Source: Vibrio sp. ES.051 (GTDB taxonomy: Bacteria > Pseudomonadota > Gammaproteobacteria > Enterobacterales > Vibrionaceae). Taken from it: a stretch of 64,000 bases of DNA. Position 1 is the first letter of the stretch. Each line of letters starts with the position of its first letter. This document shows, in pieces, positions 1 to 10,200 of this stretch. The stretch is from positions 434,001-498,000 of the forward strand of contig NZ_PDJL01000006.1 in NCBI RefSeq assembly GCF_002563795.1, written 5' to 3'. The notes under the pieces are model-generated. The model worked only from the letters and a program-made list of their open reading frames with translations. It was not told the DNA's origin and made no database searches. Position numbers and translations under genes: made by a program.

Positions 1-1026
1 GGCAAACTCAAAGGTAAAGCCAAAGAAGCCGAACTGGCGCGCATTGCCAGCGGTGAGGCTCAAATGGTAGTGGGTACTCACGCGCTATTCCAAGAACATG
101 TCGAATTTCATCATCTCGCGCTGGTTATCATCGATGAACAACATCGGTTTGGTGTTCACCAGAGATTAGAACTGCGGGAAAAAGGGGCAAAACAAGGTGC
201 TTACCCACATCAATTGATCATGACGGCTACGCCGATTCCGAGAACATTAGCGATGACGGCGTACGCCGATTTAGAAACCTCGGTGATTGATGAACTGCCA
301 CCAGGCCGAACGCCAATTCAGACGGTTGCCATTCCGGATACCAAACGAGACGATATTGTTGAGCGTGTGCGTCATGCTTGTTTAAACGAAGGCAAGCAAG
401 CGTATTGGGTGTGTACCTTAATTGACGAATCGGAAGTTTTAGAAGCACAAGCGGCGGCGGATACCGCCGGAGAACTACAACGCACATTGCCTGACGTCAA
501 TATTGGTTTGGTGCACGGACGAATGAAACCTGCTGAAAAGCAAGCGGTCATGCAGGACTTCAAAGACAATAAGTTGCACCTGTTAGTTGCCACCACGGTG
601 ATTGAAGTCGGGGTCGATGTGCCAAATTCCAGCTTGATGATCATCGAAAACCCAGAGCGCCTAGGTTTGGCTCAGTTGCACCAGTTGAGAGGCCGTGTGG
701 GACGTGGGTCAGTCGCGAGCCACTGTGTGCTGCTGTACCACTCACCACTTTCCAAAACCGCGCAAAAACGTTTAGCTGTGCTGCGCGAAAGCAATGATGG
801 TTTCGTGATTGCTCAAAAAGATTTAGAGATCCGAGGGCCAGGTGAACTCCTCGGGACCAAACAAACCGGTCTGGCAGACTTTAAAATAGCGGACTTAGTG
901 CGAGATCAACGCTTAATCCCTGAAGTTCAGCGCATCGCTCGTCATATTCACCACAACTATCCGACCCATGCAGCCGCCATCATCGACCGCTGGTTAGGCG
1001 AACGCGATATTTACTCCAAAGCTTAA
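1..1026 (+). CDS. recG: ATP-dependent DNA helicase RecG, C-terminal part
   Basis: The gene enters from the left edge in frame 1, so only the last 341 residues are present. RecG is a superfamily 2 helicase that remodels stalled replication forks and branched DNA. Visible motifs are the DEQH box (IIDEQHRFGVHQR), the TATPIPRT motif III, and the C-terminal helicase motifs ATTVIEVGVDVPN and QLRGRVGRG. The tail ending in a GLADFKIADL-type segment is typical of RecG. The next gene is xanP, and recG also lies close to xanP in E. coli. The N-terminal wedge domain and Walker A motif are outside the window. Identification is secure. Confidence 0.97.
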   Translation, partial: GKLKGKAKEAELARIASGEAQMVVGTHALFQEHVEFHHLALVIIDEQHRFGVHQRLELREKGAKQGAYPHQLIMTATPIPRTLAMTAYADLETSVIDELPPGRTPIQTVAIPDTKRDDIVERVRHACLNEGKQAYWVCTLIDESEVLEAQAAADTAGELQRTLPDVNIGLVHGRMKPAEKQAVMQDFKDNKLHLLVATTVIEVGVDVPNSSLMIIENPERLGLAQLHQLRGRVGRGSVASHCVLLYHSPLSKTAQKRLAVLRESNDGFVIAQKDLEIRGPGELLGTKQTGLADFKIADLVRDQRLIPEVQRIARHIHHNYPTHAAAIIDRWLGERDIYSKA

Positions 1027-1076
1027 CAATGTCCAACGAGTCTCATCCGTTCGTTTGTCCTTTGTTTTTCATTTTT

Positions 1077-1092
1077 AAGCAAACGTTTGCTT
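1077..1092. promoter_or_regulatory. PurR-type operator upstream of xanP
   Basis: AAGCAAACGTTTGCTT is a perfect 16-bp palindrome that matches the PurR operator core (GCAAACGTTTGC). It overlaps the presumed -35 element (TTGCTT at 1087-1092), which lies 16 bp before a consensus -10 TATAAT at 1109-1114. Repressor bound here would block the promoter. A purine-repressed purine-base permease makes biological sense; binding itself is inferred. Confidence 0.8.
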
Positions 1093-1114
1093 TTTGGCTA
1101 AATCTCTCTATAAT
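1087..1114 (+). promoter_or_regulatory. Sigma-70 promoter of xanP
   Basis: The -10 hexamer TATAAT (1109-1114) is consensus. The -35 is a weak TTGCTT (1087-1092) with 16-bp spacing, embedded in the PurR palindrome. About 147 bp lie between it and the chosen xanP start. Confidence 0.6.
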
Positions 1115-1261
1115 CGCGCACAAATTTTTAAGGTGTGTTTATCACACGCCACCAACCTGAGTTGACACTGATTAACAGCAATCACAGGTAATAACGTCAA
1201 CTCCACCCAGCTCTCCCATTCAGCGAGATCTGGGCAAACATTGCGACTAGCGAGACAAACC

Positions 1262-2662
1262 ATGACAACTTCAAACCGATCTTCGGAACTGGTCTATCAA
1301 TTAAATGATCGTCCACCTCTACCTCAAACTATTTTTGCGGCCGTTCAACATTTATTAGCAATGTTCGTCGCCGTTATCACCCCTTCTCTGATTATTTGTC
1401 AGTCTTTAGGTGTGCCAGCAGACCAAACCAACACCATCATCAGCATGTCATTGTTTGCCTCTGGTGTGTCCTCGTTTATTCAAATTCGTACCTTTGGCCC
1501 AGTTGGATCTGGTTTACTCTCGGTTCAAGGCACCAGTTTTAACTTTTTAGGTCCAATCATTGGTGCGGGCCTATCGCTAAAGGCTGGTGGCGCCGACATT
1601 AGCACGATGATGGCCGCCATTTTCGGTACCATTTTAGTTGCCTCCTTTGCCGAAATTCTACTTTCTCGTGTGCTTGAGCACGCACGTCGTATCATCACCC
1701 CTCTGGTCTCGGGTATCGTGGTGACTCTTATCGGTCTCACTTTGATCCAAGTTGGCTTGGTATCGATGGGTGGCGGCTACGCCGCAATGGATGATGGATC
1801 GTTTGGCCGTTTAGACAAACTGGCGCTCGCAGGAACGGTACTTGGTTTGATCGTGATGCTGAATCGCTCCAAGAACCCTTATATTCGCGTAGCCTCGATT
1901 GTGATTGCCATGTTCGTTGGTTACGTGATGGCTTATTTCATGGGCATGGTGGATACGTCTGCGCTAGGCGAGACCGCTTTCGTTGCGCTGCCCGTGCCAA
2001 TGCAATACGGCCTATCGTTTGACTGGTCGCTGTTTATTCCGCTGGTCTTGATTTTCTTTATTACCGCACTGGAAGCGATAGGCGATATTACCGCGACATC
2101 TGAAGTGTCTGGTGAGCCTGTAAAAGGGCCGGTTTACATGAAGCGCATTAAAGGGGGCGTACTGGCAGACGGTCTAAACTCAGCGATTGCGGCGATATTT
2201 AACAGTTTCCCGAACTCTACGTTCAGCCAAAACAACGGAATTATTATGCTCACCGGCGTGGCTAGCCGTTACGTCGGATACTTCATTTCCGGCATGCTGG
2301 TGATTCTCGGTTTATTCCCAGGTGTGGCGAGCTTTGTTCAACTGATCCCAGAGCCAGTGCTTGGCGGCGCTACCATCGTGATGTTCGGTACCATTGCCGC
2401 AGCCGGTGTGCGCATTATCTCCCGCGTTGAGCTCGACCGCCGCGCCATTCTGATCATGGCATTATCCTTTTCAATGGGACTTGGGATTGCACAAAAACCG
2501 GAAATTTTGCAGTTTATGCCAGAGTTCATTAAAAGCATTTTCTCAACCGGCGTGGCTGCAGGTGGTATTACGGCTATCATTTTGAACTTGCTGCTTCCAG
2601 AAAAGCTGGAAGAAGAGGATGAAGTTGCAACGTGCGAAACTCAAAAAGACACACAGTCTTAA
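1262..2662 (+). CDS. xanP: Xanthine permease (NCS2 family)
   Basis: This is a 466-residue inner-membrane protein of the nucleobase:cation symporter-2 family, closely similar to E. coli XanP (YicE), a proton-coupled xanthine importer. The N-terminus RPPLPQTIFAAVQHLLAMFV, the GPVGSGLLSVQGTSFNF segment, the conserved ALEAIGDITATSEVS stretch and the signature FPNSTFSQNNGII are all present, with about a dozen hydrophobic segments. I chose the ATG at 1262 because family similarity starts just after it; an in-frame TTG at 1241 would add seven residues. A PurR-type operator sits over its promoter and two hairpin terminators follow. A related uric acid transporter is possible, but the recG neighbourhood favours XanP. 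Confidence 0.92.
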   Translation: MTTSNRSSELVYQLNDRPPLPQTIFAAVQHLLAMFVAVITPSLIICQSLGVPADQTNTIISMSLFASGVSSFIQIRTFGPVGSGLLSVQGTSFNFLGPIIGAGLSLKAGGADISTMMAAIFGTILVASFAEILLSRVLEHARRIITPLVSGIVVTLIGLTLIQVGLVSMGGGYAAMDDGSFGRLDKLALAGTVLGLIVMLNRSKNPYIRVASIVIAMFVGYVMAYFMGMVDTSALGETAFVALPVPMQYGLSFDWSLFIPLVLIFFITALEAIGDITATSEVSGEPVKGPVYMKRIKGGVLADGLNSAIAAIFNSFPNSTFSQNNGIIMLTGVASRYVGYFISGMLVILGLFPGVASFVQLIPEPVLGGATIVMFGTIAAAGVRIISRVELDRRAILIMALSFSMGLGIAQKPEILQFMPEFIKSIFSTGVAAGGITAIILNLLLPEKLEEEDEVATCETQKDTQS

Positions 2663-2695
2663 TACATCTCGTGCTCATGTTGCTCTAAAAACTAT

Positions 2696-2724
2696 AAAGC
2701 CTAGCCAACTTGAGTTGGGCTTTT
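2696..2724 (+). terminator. First terminator after xanP
   Basis: The stem CCAACT/AGTTGG (2705-2710 and 2713-2718) is extended by AAAGC/GCTTT with a bulge and ends in TTTT. It lies 33 bp after the xanP stop codon. Confidence 0.6.
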
Positions 2725-2743
2725 CGTGTTCAGAGCGTCAACA

Positions 2744-2777
2744 AAAAAGCATGCCATGTTGCCATGGCATGCTTTTT
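2744..2777. terminator. Bidirectional terminator between xanP and the giant gene
   Basis: A perfect 10-bp stem (GCATGCCATG, loop TTGC, CATGGCATGC) is flanked by A5 on one side and T5 on the other, so it can end transcription from both directions. It separates xanP from the convergent giant gene. Confidence 0.85.
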
Positions 2778-2840
2778 ATCTCTTGTTATAAATTGCACTT
2801 ATCTAGCTAGAAAAGTCGATATTTGCCGCTCTCTAGCATA

Positions 2841-4202
2841 CTACCTTTTGACGGGCACTAACTCACTAGCATGTAACTCTGCAACTACTCGGCGGTTCAA
2901 TTGGTGTGCTTTCGCTGTGTTTTCGTCGCTGAGCAAGCGAGTTTCACCAAAGCCGATGCCCGTGATTCGACTAGGGTCAACTTCGAACTTATTGTTCAAA
3001 ATAGTGACAACCGAGTCTGCACGGCTTTGAGACAGCTTCAAGTTACTCAATGCACGACCCTGTACATCTGTATGTCCCTCAATCACCACTTGGCTATCAG
3101 GATGCGCTTGCATGAAATCCGCCACCTTTTTGAGCTCAGTAAAATACTTAGGATCAACTTGCGCTGAGTTCAAGCCGAATTGAATATTCAAACGAACACT
3201 TATGTTCAACTGTTCCAATAAAGTACAGCCCAACTCATCCACTTGAAAGGCAATATTACTGTCTGGACACTGATCTAACTCATCCGACACACCATCACCA
3301 TCGGCATCCAGAATTTGTACTTCCACTAACAAGACTGGCTCAGGCTGAGGAACAACCTTTGACTTGATTTGAAGTACAGGCTTGAGCTCAGCTTCAGCCT
3401 CAGTTTGAAGCGTGAGCTGAGGCTCTGATTTTGTCTCTGGTTGAGGTGTGATTTTAAGCTCAGCCTTTGGTTCTGGTTTTGTTTCTAGGTGAGAAGACTC
3501 AACTGGCTCAAGCGTTATTGGCATTGGTTCATCCATTGCAGCGTATGCCCTAGTAAAGTAATAACGTACGCCGAGTGAAAAATTATTCACCCTGTCATTA
3601 TCCAACTGCACTGTCTCTGCTGCTGCATACAACTGCCATTGCTTAGTCAGATCATAATTCACCCCCAGACCAAGTAGGAGGTCAGTACCACTAATACTGT
3701 CTGAGCCGACTGAGTGCGAATTGACCTGCGTATCGTAATCACGCTGCCAATTAAACAACCCAGCTTTACCCGAGATCGTCCAATCGTCCGCTAACGGATA
3801 GTAGATCAATCCCGAGAGTGCAAAACCTTTACCGGTATCTGGATAAAGATGCTCAACCGCATCATAAAAAGCAATTTCTTGACTAGCAGGGAGAGCGCCA
3901 TTGATCGTCAATTGACGCGAACCTAAATCCAAATACTCTAGCTGCGCCGCCCACATCTGCGCGAACTGATAACCAGCAAATAGACTGTAGCTTGCGCCAC
4001 TTTTATCCATATCGATTGCGGCATCACTGAGGTTAAAGTCACTTAAAGCCCCAGTAAGATCACCGTTAGAAACTGCAGTTTGAGCCACCCCTAATTGAGC
4101 ACCTACAAACCAGTTCTGCTGCACACGATCACTGGCTTGGGTTACAAAGCTCGGCAGCAATATCATCATCGCTAAAATAATAGTTCGCTTGTGCTGACGC
4201 AC
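2841..4202 (-). other. OmpA-like segment with its own signal peptide inside the giant gene
   Basis: This is the 3' part of the giant reading frame. An in-frame GTG at 4202 would start a 453-residue protein reading VRQHKRTIILAMMILLPSFV, then a TQA cleavage site. That is a textbook signal peptide. A transmembrane barrel (mature start SDRVQQNWFVGAQLG) and an OmpA-C domain (VIEGHTDVQGRALSNLKLS) follow. GTAAGG precedes the GTG at a rather short spacing of 3 nt. It may once have been a separate gene, or may still be translated internally. No stop codon separates it from the upstream part. Confidence 0.5.
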
Positions 4203-7200
4203 CTGCCTTACTGTCAGTAGTAATACCGACATCAAAACAAACAGCGGATGTAATGCACCACCACTCGACTCTGTGACCGTTGCCACTCTGCTCATCTCTT
4301 TCACCGCCATCAACACCGTCCCAGTGGCTTGTCCTCCCTGCTCATCTTCAATAACATAAGTTAGGGTGTCGATACCAAAGAAATCAGCATTTGGCGTGTA
4401 ACGCAGTTTTCCACTTACCGAGATACTAACCGAACCATGATTTGCTGCAGCATTAACCACGCGAATCACGTCAAACTCAGGATCACTCGCAAGTGAAAGT
4501 ACGTCCACGACAACATTAGACGCGCCTTGATCGAGCTCGACCGTAAACTCATCACCAGCTTGTGGTGCTTGGTTAACAATAAAGTTAAGAGTTATCGTAC
4601 CGAACGCAGTGCCACCGTTACCATCAGACACACCATACTGGATGGTATCTGGTGCGATGCTGTTTGCCATCGGTTGATACTCTATCAGCGTGCCCGTCCA
4701 AGTCGTCGAGCCCAGGTTTGCCGTTACTGACTGTACGACCAAAGCGTCGTTATCTGGGTCGGTAATCAAATCTGAGATATCAATGCTCACCGGCTGATTG
4801 TATTTAACGCTGAGCGTCTTATCTAACGCCTGAGGCAAAGTGTTTCCAGTATTCAGAACGCCAACAAAACCAGGGTCGACCACCGCACCATTTCGCTCAC
4901 CGTCATCGTCGTAGAGACCACCATCTTCAATCTCAACTTGAACACACCAGTGCCCTTCCGTCAGACCTTGCGTCCATTCAGGATTTCTCGGTGGTGGACA
5001 GTAACCAGGCTCACCGGCGGCTGACCAAAGGCGATTTTTATTATCGTCTGCCGCAGGCTCAAAGGTATGCCAACCACGAGTTGCGTTGTATTTACGATAA
5101 AGGGCGTTAGCAGGGATTGGCTTACGTTGGGGGAAAACTACCGCTACCGACTGGCTGCTCTCTGGCAATCCATAAGAGATAAAGTCAAAAATACCGCCCA
5201 CGTTGACCGCTGCGCTGTCAGCCACAATACCGCCGATTTGGTTGGTTACGTCTTGCTCAGTAATGTGCGCGCCGCCCGTTTCACCTTGCAAGGTAAACGC
5301 GCCACGGCGTAAACACACCCCCGGCTCTGATTCTACTAAGTAGCCATCTTGGGTGTCGATTTGCTCGAACAAAATGTTACATTCGTTGATGCGATCTTGT
5401 GCATCAGGAATGCCATCACCATCCGAATCGACAAAACCTTCTAGATAATCCGGAATATTATCACCATCGGAGTCCTCTTCACCCAACACCGGCAGACTAT
5501 CGACTACCTGTACGTACACCGAGCTGCGGTTAGTTAAGCTGCCACTATCGGTGACCAATAGATCGATATGATACACACCAACAGTCAGTCCTTGAGGGTC
5601 GAACTGATACAGCCCTTGATCACTACTTACATTTGCCAGATCAAGGTCGCTTGGCACCCATCGATAATCGAAACTATCGGATAAATTGGGATCGTACACG
5701 TCCGATTGAATGCTCACCAAACCGCCGTCACGCGTGACCAACATACGCTGCTCATCGCTTTGGCTTACAACCAACTCGACCTCGGGCGCAATATTACCTT
5801 GCGTGATAGTAGTGGTATGGTTCGCTTTTGCACCTCGGTTAAGCGACGGATCTAATATCACCTCAACGCTGACCGCTTCACCCGCTAATACACTTCCTTC
5901 AACCGTATTAAACTGAATTCGCGCAGAGGTGCCGCGTTCAATCGTGAGACTACCCGACTGCAAATCATGCGTTTGGGTTTTGGAACTTGTGCTCACTGTA
6001 AATGGCACCACAACTGGATACTCGGGTGATGGTCCGTTGAGCAACACCTCAATCTCTACCGATTCACCTGCTAATACGGTTTGATCTTTTTGCAGAGAAA
6101 TCAACGGACGAACACACACTTTTTGCGCAGTAATCGCCGAGTTTCCTTCTTTATCCGTCGCTTGCCAGTACACCGTACTAATTCCTGCTGGGAACAGCGT
6201 GACGCCATCCACTAACGAGACTGGAATATCGTTGCCATATTTATCCAGTGCTGACGCTTCACCTAAATTAACTTTGGTATACAAAGCTGTCGCTTGCACT
6301 TCCTGATCACCACAGCGATCAGTTGGTGCCGTAATGCTAGGTAAGCTGTTTGGATCGTTAGGCTCTACAGTCACAAATACCGACGCATTTGCCGTCTCTT
6401 TGTTGCCATCGCTGATGGTGTAAGTAATGGTCGTGTTGCCAATATAAGCCTCTGGCGGAATGTAGTTGAGCGTGCCATCACTGTTAATCTTGACTTGCCC
6501 TTGCTCTACGCTCGCAAATACCACACTGAGCGCATCACCATCGACATCGTAGTCGTTCGCTAGCACATTAATCGGTGTGTTCTGATAAATAGTGACACTA
6601 CTGTGAAGTTCACTCACCATTGCGCTATCGTCTATCGCTACTGGCGCATCATTGATTGGGACGACATTGATGTTGCTGCCACTTGTGCTATTGCTTACGG
6701 CATCTTTAACGATAACCGTTAACCCAACATCACCATGGCCATTCTCCACATTGATAAACTCGACATTATCACCTTGCAAAAATGCCTGAATATCGCTAGC
6801 CAACCCCGTTAGCGTTAAAGTGCCAGTGTCGTTACCTGTCACAATCACAAGGTTGTTACCCAAAGCGTTTAAAGTGCCACTGTCCACTTGCAAGGTTACG
6901 GTCAATGAATCACCATCGTCATCGCGCAAAACAAGGTTCGCAAAACTCAGTGAGCCTTTGGTATCTTCAACGCCACTCAGGCTATCCGGTACGCCTGTCA
7001 CCACGGGTATGTCATTGATATTCTCAATGACTGCGGTCGGTTCACTGTGTAATAAGGTTGCCGTATCTTGCGACTCATGCGTACCAAACCCATCCACGTA
7101 CCAGACGGCAACCGACAACTGTTTATCAACATCCACATCGGAGGTCAGGTAAGTGTTTCGCGTTTCACCATTAAGAAGTTCGCCATTGCGATACCACTGG

Positions 7201-10200
7201 TAGTGCAATTCGCCCAAACCGTCTTCATCGGCCAAGGTACTCGTATTCGCCGTTAGAGTTTGATCCTCTTGCGCTAAACCGTCTATGGTCACCGCTCCAG
7301 TCGGCGCATCGTTGACATTGTCGATAGTTACGGTAAAGCACTTCTGCTCCGTGGTTGTGCCATCACTAATGTCAAAACAGAAAGTATGTTTTCCAATATC
7401 GTTCTGACTTGGAGTTCCGCTAAGCTGCGGTAGAACATGTTCGACTTTACGAAACTTTTTATTATCAAAATCGACCACATACAAATTTCCATCTCGATCA
7501 ATGGTGATGCCTTCAGGTGAGGAGAATTGAGCGCTCGTACCACTACCATTTTGAAAACCCTTTTTTGACCCCGCTATATGACTCACTGTTTTGTCTGTGG
7601 AAATTTTAACCACACGATGAGCCATTCTGTCAGTGACAAATAGATTGCCTTCTGTATCTATGCTTAAAGAATGAAGAGTATCGAGCATCTCTAGAGGTTC
7701 ACTTTGCGACCGCACATAAGTTGACACTAAACCGGTTGGGGTGATTTTTCGTATGCCGTCATATTCCATATCAATAAGGTAGAGATTATCATTGCTATCT
7801 ACAACAATGCGCCAAGGACGACTAAAGAGCGCTGCAGTGCCTTGACCATCAACATAGCCACTGCTTGCACCAGCAAAGGTGGTTACCTCCCCTTCGGGAG
7901 TTATTTTTCGGATCTTGTGGTTTTTATAGTCAGCAACAAATACATTGCCTTTGCTATCTACAGCCAAACCTCGAGGTTGATTAAATTTCGCCGCGGTACC
8001 AACACCATCCACGTACCCAGGCCGACTTCCGCCTTTACCTGCTAGCGTAGTAACCCTACCATCATCGGTAGAAACCTTACGAATGGTGTTATTATCTAGA
8101 TCACTGACATACAGGTTATCTTGTGCATCTATCGCTAACGATGAGGGGCGGTTAAACTGCGCGACATCTGCCGAGCCATCGAGATATCCCTGTTTACTGC
8201 CAATGGTTATTAACACTTCCCCTTGAGGGGAAACTTTCAATATCTTGTGAGCTGTATGGAAAGCTATGTAAAAATTACCCGCGCTGTCGATGACAATATC
8301 GCGAGCATAATAAACCTGACTCAACGGTAAAGATGAAAATACAGTGCTAACTTGCCATTCATCGAGCCTAGCCCAATTTGGTAGCTGAGATTGTTGGATG
8401 CCATCGTTAAATTGATACGAGGTCAAACGCCACTGCATTGCATCACCGTCAATATCAGTGCCAAGTGCGCCCAAATCCAGAGCATAGGCCTGCTCTTCAT
8501 AGCCATGCAGCTGTTCCGACGTTGGCTGAGTAATGACAGGGGTATCGTTCGCTCCATGGATAGTGATCGCTAACGTCGCCGTATCGCTCAACGCACCATC
8601 GCTCACGGTATATGTCATGCTCTCACTCAGTGTTTCACCACCTTTTAGTGCATTGACGGCTGACAATGTATTATCAAGTTCATAATGATAGCTGCCATCC
8701 GTATTCAAGGTGATGCTGCCGTATTTAGTAGCAAGCTCTCTACCAACGTAACCCTCTGTGATGGCAGTAACACCAATAGCGTCTCCATCCGCATCGCTAT
8801 CGTTGTCGAGCACGTTACCAGTTGCAACCGAGCTATTTTGCAGATTCGGCAGTTCGGTCACGCTTGCCATATCATCGTGAGCTTGGGGGGGACTGGTCAC
8901 GGTCACGACATAACACTGCTCTGCAAAGCCTGCGCCATCGGTCACCTCGAAGCAGAAGGTATGTTGACCGACCTCATCAATAGTCGGTGCGGCACTCAGT
9001 TGGTCGGTAGCGGACAGTTTGGTGACATTGCCTGTTCCTAACTGGGTGAGATAAATCTCGCCAGAAGATGTGGCATCAATCGCAACTGGTCGAGAGAATG
9101 TTGCATCACTTGTTAGAGTGGTAACAATACCTTGTGACGAAATGGCACGAATTTTGTTATTAGAGGTATCGCTAATGTATAGAGTGCCATCGTCGCCAAA
9201 ACTCATCTGCTGAGGTCGATTAAAACTAGCACTGACAGTGAGACCATCATCAATGCCTTGATCTCCAGTACCAGCAAATGTACTTACCATGCCATCTGGC
9301 GATATCACACGAATGCGATTGTTTTCGGTATCAGCAACATAAAGGCGGCCATCACTCGCCATGGCGAGACCTTTTGGCGTATCAAACTGGGCATTAGTCG
9401 CATCGCCGTCTGCAAAACCTTTCTCACCGGTTCCGGCAAAGGTGCTGACGGTGCCATCTGGTGCAATGCGACGAATACTGTGGTTTAGAGAGTCAGCGAC
9501 ATAGAGTGTGCCATCAACTCCCAAAGCCAACCCAAAGGGGTAATTGAAGCTGGCGCTATCGCTCGTACCATCCATAAAGCCTCTGCCACCACCTGCTAGG
9601 GTACTGACATCGCCGTTAGGCAGTACTTTACGAATACGGTGGCTTTGATAATCTGCAACATATAAGGCCCCATCTGCTGCTAATGCTAATCCACTTGGTT
9701 GCCAGAAACGCGCATTTTCGCTTGTGCCATCAGCAAAACCGTAATCCGTGGAGCCGGCTAATACGCTAGTGAGGCCATCTGGAGCAATATCCACGATATG
9801 GTTTTTGCTTGAGTTGCTCACATAAAGCATACCATTTGGACGAACAACCAAACCTCGTGGGCCCGAAAGACGTGTTATCTTTTCCGCTTGCCAGTTTTCA
9901 CCTAAATGGGCCCATGCGGGCCAATCTGTTTGGCTCGGGCCACCGTTAAACTGATAGCTTTTTAGCTGCCAACGAAGGGAAGCTCCATCAGGTGCCGAAC
10001 CTAAAGTTCCCAATTTCAGGGCATAAGGCACGCCTGCGCTTGCTTGCAGTTTGGCATCACTAGGGTCTAAATCGGTAAGCGTAAAGTCAGCTCGGACGAA
10101 TAGATAAAGGAGAGCTTCCTTTGAAATATTGTAATCACTCAAAGTTCGAGTGTCTTCTAGTGCACTATCTTCAAAAATAAGTCGTTGAGCGTAATCGGGG

